From: Syntrophomonadaceae bacterium
GTDB taxonomy: Bacteria > Bacillota > Dethiobacteria > DTU022 > UBA8154
NCBI GenBank assembly: GCA_003561325.1
Contig: PWWY01000110.1
Coordinates: 1 to 5,952, forward strand
Length of the DNA: 5,952 bases
Reading direction: 5' to 3'
The position numbers and the translations under genes were made by a program. Within the stretch, counting starts at the first letter, position 1; each line of letters opens with the position of its first letter. This document shows positions 1 to 5,508 of this stretch, piece by piece. Under the pieces are notes generated by a model. The model ran no database searches. It saw only the letters and a list, made by a program, of their open reading frames with translations, and was not told the DNA's origin.

Positions 1-140
1 CGCTCTAAAAAAACAAGCCATCCCGGCTCAATCTGCCCTTCCACCGGCATCACATGGACCAGGGGAGATCCTGAAAAAGCCCTGGAGGACAGGAACACGG
101 CAAGAATAAAAAACAACAGCAGACAGATCCGCCTGATCAA
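1..140 (-). CDS. nfeD: NfeD-family membrane-bound serine protease (ClpP class), N-terminal fragment
   Basis: Only the first 46 codons are present; the gene runs off the left edge. The reading starts at a TTG preceded by AAAGGGGGGG with a 5-base gap. Residues 2-22 form a signal peptide or membrane anchor: positive MIRR, then a Leu/Phe/Ile-rich core ending near SRAFSG. It is followed by HVMPVEGQIEPGWLVFLER (residues 29-47), which resembles the opening strand of the ClpP/crotonase-like protease domain in NfeD/YqeZ proteins, commonly of the form V-x-P-V-x-G-x-I-x-P. These proteins sit in the membrane with a protease domain and a C-terminal OB-like NfeD domain and usually work beside a flotillin-like protein (FloA/YqfA). 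The position directly after rpsU-yqeY is the classical place for yqeZ/nfeD in Firmicutes. The family assignment rests on this short segment plus synteny; the catalytic Ser/Lys region lies outside the window. Confidence 0.8.
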   Translation of the reverse strand, partial: MIRRICLLLFFILAVFLSSRAFSGSPLVHVMPVEGQIEPGWLVFLE

Positions 141-145
141 GCTTG

Positions 146-155
146 CCCCCCCTTT
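146..155 (-). promoter_or_regulatory. Ribosome binding site deciding the nfeD TTG start
   Basis: AAAGGGGGGG lies 5 bases before the TTG at 140. It approximates AAAGGAGG with G in place of the central A. No ATG or GTG in this frame gives both a signal peptide and a ribosome site, so the TTG is preferred. Confidence 0.6.
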
Positions 156-161
156 AAAGAA

Positions 162-188
162 GTAAAACTTGGAATTTCCAAGTTTTAC
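162..188 (-). terminator. Perfect 13-bp inverted repeat between yqeY and nfeD (weak terminator or processing stem)
   Basis: GTAAAACTTGGAA (162-174) and TTCCAAGTTTTAC (176-188) are exact reverse complements around a single base, so RNA from either strand could form a long, A/U-rich hairpin. On the minus strand it begins just before the yqeY stop codon (187-185), includes it, and is followed by TTCTTTAAA, only a weak U tract. It sits about 20 bases before the nfeD start. It could be a partial terminator setting nfeD expression, an RNA-end stabiliser, or a protein-binding palindrome. The inverted repeat is seen directly; its role is inference. Confidence 0.45.
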
Positions 189-634
189 TCCAGCAATCCT
201 TCAACGACTTTTTTGACCAGGGCTCCTTCTGCTCGACCCTTGACCCTGGGCATCATCTCTTTCATGACTTTGCCAAATTCTTTTTTTGATGCGGCCCCCA
301 GCCGGTCAATCACATCGCGCGCCATTTCCTCGATCTCCTCTGCCGAGAGCTGGGGAGGAAGATAGTAGGTGAGGATGGCTATCTCTTCCTTTAACTCGGC
401 CAGCAGTTCCGGCCGACCGGCTTTTTCGTAGTCGGCCAGGACCTCTTTTCGTCTTTTTATTTCCCGTTGAAGAACCTCTACCACTTCTTCCTGGGTTAAC
501 GGCTCTCTTTTTTCAATTTCCGCGTTTTTTAATTCGCTGCGCAAGTAACGAATCACACCGAGTCGCAGTTTAGCTTTGGCCCGCATGGCGGTTTTTTGAT
601 CTTCCACCAACTGTTCAAGTATGCTCAAACGCAT
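185..634 (-). CDS. yqeY: GatB/YqeY domain-containing protein
   Basis: This is a complete 149-residue protein of usual family length. The N-terminal helical part (MRLSILEQL, then AMRAKAKLRLGVIRYLRSEL) and the C-terminal half carry typical YqeY landmarks: YYLPPQLSAEEI, FGKVMKEMMPRVKGRAEG and the closing VKKVVEGLLE. The C-terminal domain is shared with the tail of GatB, the tRNA-binding subunit of the Asp-tRNA(Asn)/Glu-tRNA(Gln) amidotransferase; a tRNA-related role is the usual guess, but the free-standing protein has no settled function. It lies 17 bases after rpsU, the common Firmicutes arrangement, so the two are very likely cotranscribed. The start is ambiguous. The ATG at 634 matches the family start but its GGAGG (641-637) is only 2 bases away; an in-frame TTG at 643, preceded by AAAGGG at 4 bases, would add three residues. 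I prefer the ATG on family grounds. Confidence 0.95.
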   Translation of the reverse strand: MRLSILEQLVEDQKTAMRAKAKLRLGVIRYLRSELKNAEIEKREPLTQEEVVEVLQREIKRRKEVLADYEKAGRPELLAELKEEIAILTYYLPPQLSAEEIEEMARDVIDRLGAASKKEFGKVMKEMMPRVKGRAEGALVKKVVEGLLE

Positions 635-651
635 CGCCTCCAAAAAACCCT

Positions 652-828
652 TTAAAACTTCCTCTTCTTTCGTGCTGCCTCAGATTTCTTTTTGCGCCGC
701 ACACTCGGTTTCTCATAATGCTCCCGCTTGCGAACCTCCGAGAGAATGCCTGTCTTGGCACACTGTTTTTTAAACCTTTTCAGGGCATTATCGAGGCTTT
801 CGTTTTTTCCTACTTTAATTTCCGGCAT
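652..828 (-). CDS. rpsU: 30S ribosomal protein S21 (bS21)
   Basis: This encodes 58 residues, the usual length for Firmicutes S21. It begins MPEIKVGKNESLDNALKRF, has the family core CAKTGILSEVRKREHYEKP, and ends in a very basic tail (RRKKKSEAARKKRKF) that contacts 16S rRNA. S21 binds the small-subunit platform close to the anti-Shine-Dalgarno end of 16S rRNA and helps initiation. The start is the ATG at 828, preceded by GGAGGG with a 6-base gap. An extension to 873 is open in frame but carries no S21 homology and has no reason to be translated. A consensus promoter lies 123 bases upstream and yqeY follows directly, so this is the first gene of an rpsU-yqeY(-nfeD) transcript. Nothing is unusual in the protein. 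Confidence 0.98.
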   Translation of the reverse strand: MPEIKVGKNESLDNALKRFKKQCAKTGILSEVRKREHYEKPSVRRKKKSEAARKKRKF

Positions 829-944
829 CAATATCCCTCCCCTCCACCTAAAACCTGGCACCTGCACGTTCATCCTATGATCGTAAATCCTTCATCTCGA
901 GACGCGCATCTTTTGAAAGCGCAAATATGCATACACCCGTTCAA
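829..944 (-). promoter_or_regulatory. Long 5' leader of the rpsU transcript
   Basis: If transcription starts about 7 bases after the -10 box, near 944, the mRNA has an untranslated leader of about 115 bases before the S21 start. It holds the 8-base palindrome TCTCGAGA (895-902) and several short GCGC elements, but I could not draw a convincing long stem or recognise a known riboswitch or r-protein leader. Leaders of ribosomal-protein operons often carry autoregulatory structures, so this one could, but that is inference from context only. Confidence 0.35.
835..840 (-). promoter_or_regulatory. Ribosome binding site fixing the rpsU start
   Basis: GGAGGG lies 6 bases before the ATG at 828. A second GGAGGG-like purine run lies just upstream (GGTGGAGGGGAGGG overall), consistent with very efficient initiation and with the family-typical MPEIKV start. 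Confidence 0.85.
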
Positions 945-950
945 CACAGT

Positions 951-979
951 ATTATACCTTTTCAAAAAAACACTGTCAA
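951..979 (-). promoter_or_regulatory. Consensus sigma-A promoter for rpsU-yqeY
   Basis: On the minus strand TTGACA (979-974) and TATAAT (956-951) are both perfect consensus hexamers with the ideal 17-base spacer. A start near 944 would give an rpsU mRNA with a long leader. This is the strongest promoter in the window and fits a highly expressed ribosomal-protein gene. It also implies that rpsU does not depend on read-through from hit, whose stop is at 1095. Confidence 0.88.
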
Positions 980-1094
980 TCAAGGGGAAAACAGGGGCCT
1001 TATCTATCATGCGATGAGGAAACTTAGCTGTAGTACGATACCTGTAAGGCTTCACGTTGCCGGCACAGACAATGCTATCTCGTTTGCTTGCAGA

Positions 1095-1448
1095 TCAACT
1101 TTTCCGCACCAGGTTGTGCCCAAACTGGCGGCCGCCCAGCAGGGGAAAATGGATATGGTAAACGACCTGCCCGGCATCGGGGCCGCAGTTAGAAATCAGG
1201 CGATATCCCTTGGCTGCAACCTCATGCTGCCTGGCAATCTCCTTGACAGCCAACATCAAATGTCCCATCACTTCCAGGTGTTCAGGCTCCACATCATTCA
1301 ATGACGGGATATGTAAACGAGGGACTATTAATATATGCACCGGTGCAACGGGGTTAATATCATTAAAGGCAATAACGTGTTCGTTTTCGTAAACCACCTG
1401 GGCGGGCACTTCGCCCTCAATGATTTTACAAAAAATGCAGTTTTCCAA
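1095..1448 (-). CDS. HIT (histidine triad) family protein with altered third motif histidine
   Basis: This 117-residue protein is close to the usual 113-115 of bacterial HIT/HinT nucleotide hydrolases, which cleave phosphoramidates and related adenylated nucleotides in the cytoplasm. Seen in the sequence: CIFC near the N terminus (Cys4, Cys7, as in zinc-binding members), FNDINPVAPVHILIVP (residues 29-43), and GPDAGQVVYHIHFPLLGGR (89-107). The family motif His-x-His-x-His-x-x reads H98-I-H100-F-P102-L-L. The first histidine and the middle, nucleophilic one are kept; the third is proline (codon CCC, one base from CAC). The tail is QFGHNLVRKS where many relatives end in a Trp-Pro-Pro-Gly type sequence. 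The start is a TTG with AAAGGAG 8 bases upstream. It has its own promoter, diverging from the YlbF gene. HIT genes next to rpsU and mtaB are common in clostridia. The family is certain; whether it is fully active is open. Confidence 0.93.
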   Translation of the reverse strand: MENCIFCKIIEGEVPAQVVYENEHVIAFNDINPVAPVHILIVPRLHIPSLNDVEPEHLEVMGHLMLAVKEIARQHEVAAKGYRLISNCGPDAGQVVYHIHFPLLGGRQFGHNLVRKS

Positions 1449-1456
1449 GAGAAACG

Positions 1457-1463
1457 CTCCTTT
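1457..1463 (-). promoter_or_regulatory. Ribosome binding site deciding the hit TTG start
   Basis: AAAGGAG lies 8 bases before the TTG at 1448. That TTG gives the family-typical MENCIFCKI N terminus, so the non-ATG start is well supported. Confidence 0.75.
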
Positions 1464-1480
1464 CTCACAATCTGACCTTT

Positions 1481-1509
1481 ATTATAACATCATTCATCTT
1501 ATTTAGGAA
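1481..1509 (-). promoter_or_regulatory. Extended -10 promoter for hit
   Basis: On the minus strand TATAAT (1486-1481) is preceded by TG and one base, giving the extended -10 form TGTTATAAT. The best -35 at 17 bases is poor (TTCCTA, 1509-1504, three of six matches), which an extended -10 can tolerate. A start near 1474 leaves a short leader of about 25 bases containing the ribosome site. Confidence 0.6.
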
Positions 1510-1518
1510 TACCAAGCT

Positions 1519-1546
1519 TTTAAAGATTTATGCGGTTTGCTATAAT
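1519..1546 (+). promoter_or_regulatory. Extended -10 promoter for the YlbF-family gene
   Basis: TATAAT (1541-1546) is preceded by TGC, giving the extended -10 form TGCTATAAT. A moderate -35, TTTAAA (1519-1524), lies 16 bases upstream. A start near 1553 would leave a leader of about 60 bases before the ATG at 1614, in which I see no structured element. It lies back to back with the hit promoter, the two -10 boxes being 54 bases apart. Confidence 0.62.
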
Positions 1547-1613
1547 GTGAAATGAGGCGTTCCCACCGCTATCAGGGCCGCCGCAAAAAGCTTATTAATC
1601 AGGAGGCGATCCC

Positions 1614-1979
1614 ATGAACATTTATGACCATGCCCATGCCCTGGCAAAGGCCATCAAAGCATCACCGGATTATAAGAACTTCCGCAAAGCCAAGGAAAAC
1701 CTGGAGGGCGACAGCAGCGCGAAAGAAATGCTCACGGATTTCAGGAAACAGCAATTTGAGCATCAAAAACAGAAACTCTCCGGCCTGGAAGTTGCCCCGG
1801 AACAGGAAGAGCGGCTTAACAGGCTCCTGGAAGTCATTCATTTGAATAAAACGGTTAAAGAATACCTGGAGGCCGAATATCGCTTCAGCGTGATGCTGGC
1901 AGATATCCAGAAGATTATCGGTGAAGCCATGGAAGATCTGATGGAGGTGGATCCGCAGGTTGGACAAGAGGAAGGTTAA
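1614..1979 (+). CDS. YlbF/YmcA family (Com_YlbF) protein
   Basis: This 121-residue, all-helical, highly charged protein with no membrane segment or signal peptide fits the Com_YlbF (formerly DUF964) family. Typical features are an N terminus of the form MNIYDHAHALAKAIKASPDY, the middle AKEMLTDFRKQQFEHQ, the loop LSGLEVAPEQEERL, and the last helix VKEYLEAEYRFSVMLADIQKIIGEAM. In Bacillus, YlbF, YmcA and YaaT form the complex that influences sporulation, competence and biofilm formation and acts with RNase Y in mRNA processing. The closest subgroup here looks like the YheA/YlbF-type proteins, whose function is less clear, so I give no symbol. The ATG is preceded by AGGAGG with a 7-base gap and by an extended -10 promoter. 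It is the only plus-strand gene in the window, diverging from hit and converging on mtaB, and so is an independent unit. Confidence 0.9.
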   Translation: MNIYDHAHALAKAIKASPDYKNFRKAKENLEGDSSAKEMLTDFRKQQFEHQKQKLSGLEVAPEQEERLNRLLEVIHLNKTVKEYLEAEYRFSVMLADIQKIIGEAMEDLMEVDPQVGQEEG

Positions 1980-2068
1980 GAATAAGGCGGAGAAGAAAGG
2001 CCCTCGCCGCCCTGGGTGAAACCAGTGATGTTGAGGAGCAAGCTTGTCCCGAAAGCCATTTCTTGTTT

Positions 2069-2099
2069 CTCCTGCCTTCCTTCAGCAGGAAAGCAGGAG
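2069..2099. terminator. Hairpin between convergent YlbF-family gene and mtaB, possible terminator
   Basis: CTCCTGC (2069-2075) pairs with GCAGGAG (2093-2099). After one C/A mismatch, TTCCT (2077-2081) pairs with AGGAA (2087-2091) around the five-base loop TCAGC, giving 12 pairs. It lies 90 bases after the YlbF stop and 33 bases beyond the mtaB stop on the other strand, a natural place to end both transcripts. Neither side has a clear U tract (GCGCGATTT on plus, AAACAAG on minus), so it is not a textbook intrinsic terminator. The rest of the 152-base convergent gap shows no gene. Confidence 0.45.
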
Positions 2100-2131
2100 C
2101 GCGATTTAACTCAAGATGACCGCCACATCAA

Positions 2132-3502
2132 TTATTTTTCTCCCCGCACACCGAACTCACCAGCACGACTTCCCAGGAGATAACCCGGGTAAGAGGCCTG
2201 GATCTGAGCCTGGTAGAGTTCTCCTCTCCTTGCATTCTCGCAGGACAGCTGGACGCGCAGGTAATTGGGCGTTAGCCCTTCCCAGGTTGCCTGCCGTTCC
2301 TGCTGCGCCTGGTCTGCTTCCCCTGGCACAGGGCTTTCCAGGAGAACAGGCAGGGTCTTGCCCACGAACCGGTCCTGGTAACGGCGCGAAAGCTCCTCGC
2401 CCAGGGCCATCATCTGCCGGCTGCGCTTTTGTTTTTCCGGGTACGGAACCTGCGGGCTCAGCTGTGCCGCCCGGGTTCCCCGGCGGGGGGAATACTTAAA
2501 GACATGCAGCCGGCTGAAACCGCATTTCTCCACAAACCGCAGGGTATTCTGAAAGTTGCGCTCATTTTCGCCGGGAAAGCCGACAATGATATCCGAACTA
2601 ATAGCCAGGTCCTGGATTTCATTCTCCAGGTACTGGACCAGGTACGAAAACTGCATGGTCCTGTACGGGCGCGCCATAGCTTCCAGGATCTGATCATCGC
2701 CGCTTTGCAGTGGGATGTGCAGGTGAGGGCAGAACCGTCCATCGGATTTCAGCACATCAACCAGCTGCTCTGATATGTCAGCAGGCTCCAGTGAACTCAA
2801 GCGTATCCGCATGATCCCGGCCAGCCCTTTTATTTCTTCCAGGAGGTCGGCCAGGTTCCAGGCTGGCTGCAGGTCTACTCCGTAGAGCCCCAGATGTATT
2901 CCAGTTAGGACGACCTCCCGGTATCCCGCATTTGCTATTTCCTGCAGGTAATGAAGCACGCGGGACGGGGGCAGGCTGCGCAGGGGACCCCGGGCCAAGG
3001 GCACAATGCAGTAGCTGCAGAAACGGTCACACCCATCCTGGATTTTCAAAAAAGCGCGGGTTCGTCCTTGTTGGGACTGCCAGGGCATTTCTTCAAAGGT
3101 CAAGTTCGCGCTGGCAGGTATGATCTCACCGGGAAGACTCTTCCCTGGCTGCCCAGCGGCCAGGGCACGTTTGACCCGCCCCGGGAGACTCATCCGGTCT
3201 GCCGTTCCCTGGAGAATGTCCACTTCTTTTAGCGCGGCCAGATCGTCCGGCTTGACCTGGGCATAGCATCCGATCACCGCCACCAGGGCCCGGGGATTTT
3301 TTCTTTTCGCACGGCGTATCGCCTGGCGGGACTTGCGATCCGCAAGGTGGGTAACCGTACAGGTGTTGAAGACGTAGACATCGGCTCCGGCATGGAAGTC
3401 CACGAGCACAAAACCTTCCTGCCGAAACTGCCCTTTCAAGGCTTCCGTTTCATAGTAGTTCACCTTGCATCCCAAAGTATGAAAAGCCACAGTTGGCCGC
3501 AA
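2132..3502 (-). CDS. mtaB: tRNA (N6-L-threonylcarbamoyladenosine(37)-C2)-methylthiotransferase MtaB
   Basis: A radical-SAM enzyme that converts t6A37 to ms2t6A37 in ANN-decoding tRNAs, using two [4Fe-4S] clusters. The 456 residues show the full architecture. The N-terminal UPF0004 domain has the three auxiliary-cluster cysteines in LGCKVN (Cys12), NTCTVT (Cys48) and IGCYAQ (Cys79). The radical-SAM core has CDRFCSYC (Cys158, Cys162, Cys165). Further landmarks are VVLTGIHLGLYG (197-208), RLSSLEP (234-240), HIPLQSGDD (262-270) and DIIVGFPGE (304-312); a TRAM domain covers about residues 380-445. The LGCKVN opening and TGIHLG match the MtaB (YqeV) branch rather than MiaB or RimO. The start is a TTG with GGAGGG 6 bases upstream. 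It follows rsmE by 60 bases, the usual Firmicutes order (yqeU-yqeV). It looks intact. Confidence 0.96.
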   Translation of the reverse strand: MRPTVAFHTLGCKVNYYETEALKGQFRQEGFVLVDFHAGADVYVFNTCTVTHLADRKSRQAIRRAKRKNPRALVAVIGCYAQVKPDDLAALKEVDILQGTADRMSLPGRVKRALAAGQPGKSLPGEIIPASANLTFEEMPWQSQQGRTRAFLKIQDGCDRFCSYCIVPLARGPLRSLPPSRVLHYLQEIANAGYREVVLTGIHLGLYGVDLQPAWNLADLLEEIKGLAGIMRIRLSSLEPADISEQLVDVLKSDGRFCPHLHIPLQSGDDQILEAMARPYRTMQFSYLVQYLENEIQDLAISSDIIVGFPGENERNFQNTLRFVEKCGFSRLHVFKYSPRRGTRAAQLSPQVPYPEKQKRSRQMMALGEELSRRYQDRFVGKTLPVLLESPVPGEADQAQQERQATWEGLTPNYLRVQLSCENARRGELYQAQIQASYPGYLLGSRAGEFGVRGEK

Positions 3503-3508
3503 TAAAAA

Positions 3509-3514
3509 CCCTCC
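3509..3514 (-). promoter_or_regulatory. Ribosome binding site deciding the mtaB TTG start
   Basis: GGAGGG (within ACAGGAGGG) lies 6 bases before the TTG at 3502. That start gives MRPTVAFHTLGCKVN, the expected MtaB N terminus, so the TTG is well supported over any internal start. Confidence 0.8.
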
Positions 3515-3562
3515 TGTACATCTCCGCCCCTGCAGGCGCCCCGGCTAGTCAAATTGTCCCTC

Positions 3563-4309
3563 CTAACCCATATCTCCCCAATAACCCATGACCACGGCAA
3601 GCGCCGCAACGGGAGCTGTTTCCGCGCGCAGAATGCGCGGCCCCAGGGTCACCGGGCAAACCGTGGATATCTCGGCTAATTTTTCCATTTCAGCCAGGGA
3701 GATACCGCCCTCAGGTCCTGTAAAAATTGCCACGGCACCAGGGGGATGCTTCCGTCGCTTCAGCACAGATCCCAGGGATGCTGTTTTCTCTTCTTCCCAG
3801 GGAACCAGCACCAGCTCCTCGTATGGGAGCAGCAACAACATCTCTTGAAAACCCAGGGGCGAACAAACTTCGGGGATGATGCTGCGGCGGCTTTGCGCCG
3901 CAGCTGCACGAGCGATGTTTCGCCAGCGCACCGCTTTTTTTTCCCAGCCATCCGCAGAACGCGCAACAACGGTTCGCTCGGTTAACACGGGGATAATCCG
4001 GCTGCCCCCCAGCTCAACAGTTTGGCGAACCACGGCATCTAATTTGTCACCCTTGCTGATACCCACATAGAGGTGGACGCGGATCTGCGGCTCGAAAGAA
4101 GCAGCAACGTTTTCCAGCAAGGACACCCTGGCTTGGTCGGATTGCAGGGTCTCCAGGTAACCATAAACAGCTCGACCCTGGCCGTCAGAAAGCACCAGGG
4201 TATCGCCCTTCTTTAAGCGCAGCGCTTTTACGTGGTGTAAATTCTCCTGATCCAAATAGACCGGACTCGATTGCAGGGCAGCGGGGGAAACGTAAAACCA
4301 GGAGGTCAT
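3563..4309 (-). CDS. rsmE: 16S rRNA (uracil(1498)-N(3))-methyltransferase RsmE
   Basis: A SPOUT-class methyltransferase that N3-methylates U1498 of 16S rRNA using S-adenosylmethionine. The 248 residues match the family length. The N-terminal PUA-like domain (about 1-70) contains HHVKALRLKKGD (25-36) and LSDGQG. The SPOUT domain has KGDKLDAVVRQTVELG (86-101), RIIPVLTERTVV (104-115), FTGPEGGISLAEME (196-209) and the knot/SAM-binding LGPRILRAETAPVAAL (222-237). The start is the ATG at 4309, with GGAGGAG at a 7-base gap; an in-frame TTG at 4330 adds seven residues but has no better ribosome site. It follows dnaJ by 43 bases and precedes mtaB, the Bacillus yqeU-yqeV order. In Bacillus prmA (yqeT) lies between dnaJ and rsmE; here it is missing. 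Confidence 0.95.
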   Translation of the reverse strand: MTSWFYVSPAALQSSPVYLDQENLHHVKALRLKKGDTLVLSDGQGRAVYGYLETLQSDQARVSLLENVAASFEPQIRVHLYVGISKGDKLDAVVRQTVELGGSRIIPVLTERTVVARSADGWEKKAVRWRNIARAAAAQSRRSIIPEVCSPLGFQEMLLLLPYEELVLVPWEEEKTASLGSVLKRRKHPPGAVAIFTGPEGGISLAEMEKLAEISTVCPVTLGPRILRAETAPVAALAVVMGYWGDMG

Positions 4310-4316
4310 GATCGTT

Positions 4317-4323
4317 CTCCTCC
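4317..4323 (-). promoter_or_regulatory. Ribosome binding site deciding the rsmE start
   Basis: GGAGGAG ends 7 bases before the ATG at 4309, favouring that codon. It lies inside the alternative reading from TTG 4330, which argues against the longer form. Confidence 0.8.
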
Positions 4324-4352
4324 ATGGCAATAAGATTGCAGTTTCTCATAAA

Positions 4353-5507
4353 TCATTTTCCGCCAAAGGTGCTCTTCATACGGTGAAAGAAGCCTTGTTC
4401 CTCCTGGCCGGTGATCTTGCCGCCGCCTGCTTGAGAAAATTCTTCTAAAATTTTCTTTTGCCTGGCGTTTAATTTGCGGGGGACCTCGACCTTGACTTTG
4501 ATCACCAGGTCGCCCTTGCCAAAACCTCTTAAGTTGGGGATTCCCTGGCCTTTCACGTTGAAGCGGGTCTCGGGCTGCGTCCCGGGAGGGATCCGCAGGC
4601 TGGTCTTTCCATCGATAGTGGGCACTTCCAGTTCATTTCCCAGGGCCGCGTCAACAAAGCTGATGGGGACCTCGCAAAGCAGGTTGTTGCCCTGGCGCTG
4701 GAACAGTTCGTGGGGAAGAACGTGGAGAAACACGTAAAGGTCCCCGGGAGGCCCCCCCCGGGTCCCCGCTTCCCCTTCACCGGGCACCCGCAGCTTGGAA
4801 CCGTGATCGACGCCCGGGGGAATCTTAATTTCTATGGTTCTCTCTTGCACGGTTTTACCCTCGCCCCGACAGTCCGGGCACCTGTCTTTAATCACGCGAC
4901 CTTCGCCCTGACAGCTTTCACAAGCACGGATGCTCACAAATCGGCCGTAAGAAGTGTTGCGCACCACCTGCTGCTGCCCCGAACCTTCGCAGGCATTACA
5001 GGTTTCCGCCCCGGACCCTTCTTTCGCCCCGGTACCATCGCAGCGGGAACAATTCTCCGTGCGGTGCAGTTTAACATTGGTCGTCTTTCCGTGCACCACA
5101 TCTTCCAGACTGATCTCCAGGTCATAGCGAAGATCGGAACCCCGGCGCGGCGCGGAAGAGGAGCGGCGGCGGCTGCCCGTTGAAAAGCCGCCGCCAAAGA
5201 ATGCATCGAATATATCCTCGACACCCGAGGCAAAATCTCCAAAACCTCCAAAACCACCTCCAGGGCCACCGAAACCCTGGAAGGCCTCTTCTGCATGGCC
5301 AAAGCGATCGTAGCGTGCTTTCTTGTTTGGATCAATTAACACGTCATAGGCTTCTTTGATTTCTTTAAATTTCGCTTCCGCGCTTTCATCTTGTGCGTTG
5401 GCGTCAGGGTGGTATTCACGGGCCAGCCGACGATATGCCTTTTTAATTTCTTCCGGACTGGCATTGCGGTTTAACCCCAATACCTCGTAAAAATCCCTCT
5501 TGGCCAT
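4353..5507 (-). CDS. dnaJ: Chaperone protein DnaJ (Hsp40)
   Basis: Type I DnaJ, the J-domain co-chaperone that delivers unfolded clients to DnaK and stimulates its ATPase. All modules are present in 384 residues. The J domain (1-70) has the essential HPD at 33-35 in YHPDANAQ. A Gly/Phe-rich linker covers about 77-110. The zinc domain has four CxxCxGxG repeats: CSRCDGTG (153), CNACEGSG (170), CESCQGEG (196) and CPDCRGEG (210). The C-terminal client-binding domains follow (about 220-345), including IPPGVDHGSKLRVPGEGE and PTIDGKTSLRIPPGTQ. The ATG is the only sensible start, since an in-frame TGA lies three codons upstream. Its AAGGAG ends just 1 base before the ATG, unusually close. It follows dnaK by 44 bases and is presumably transcribed with it. 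In Firmicutes this operon is usually controlled by HrcA/CIRCE; that upstream region lies outside the window. Confidence 0.97.
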   Translation of the reverse strand: MAKRDFYEVLGLNRNASPEEIKKAYRRLAREYHPDANAQDESAEAKFKEIKEAYDVLIDPNKKARYDRFGHAEEAFQGFGGPGGGFGGFGDFASGVEDIFDAFFGGGFSTGSRRRSSSAPRRGSDLRYDLEISLEDVVHGKTTNVKLHRTENCSRCDGTGAKEGSGAETCNACEGSGQQQVVRNTSYGRFVSIRACESCQGEGRVIKDRCPDCRGEGKTVQERTIEIKIPPGVDHGSKLRVPGEGEAGTRGGPPGDLYVFLHVLPHELFQRQGNNLLCEVPISFVDAALGNELEVPTIDGKTSLRIPPGTQPETRFNVKGQGIPNLRGFGKGDLVIKVKVEVPRKLNARQKKILEEFSQAGGGKITGQEEQGFFHRMKSTFGGK

Positions 5508-5508
5508 T

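Noticed and set aside
829..873. In-frame N-terminal extension of S21 to 873
   Set aside because: The extra 15 residues match nothing in the S21 family, and the strong GGAGGG sits inside the extension directly before the ATG at 828.
981..1001. AAGG...CCTT inverted repeat upstream of the rpsU -35 as a hit terminator
   Set aside because: The stem is only about four pairs and has no U tract, which is too weak to annotate.
870..1055. Open 61-codon frame between hit and rpsU on the minus strand
   Set aside because: It spans the consensus rpsU promoter, has no recognisable protein features and no good ribosome site.
1095..1130. Frameshift near the hit C terminus explaining the missing Trp-Pro-Pro-Gly tail
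   Set aside because: I read the other two frames: one gives a loosely similar W-A-Q-P-G but does not continue to a convincing family tail, so there is no clear frameshift to call.
927..1304. Plus-strand 125-codon open frame across the rpsU upstream region and hit
   Set aside because: It mostly lies antisense to hit, has no supported ribosome site, and the translation looks like random shadow coding.
4710..5183. Plus-strand 157-codon open frame antisense to dnaJ
   Set aside because: It is an opposite-strand shadow of the GC-rich dnaJ zinc-finger region; the minus-strand frame encodes an intact DnaJ.
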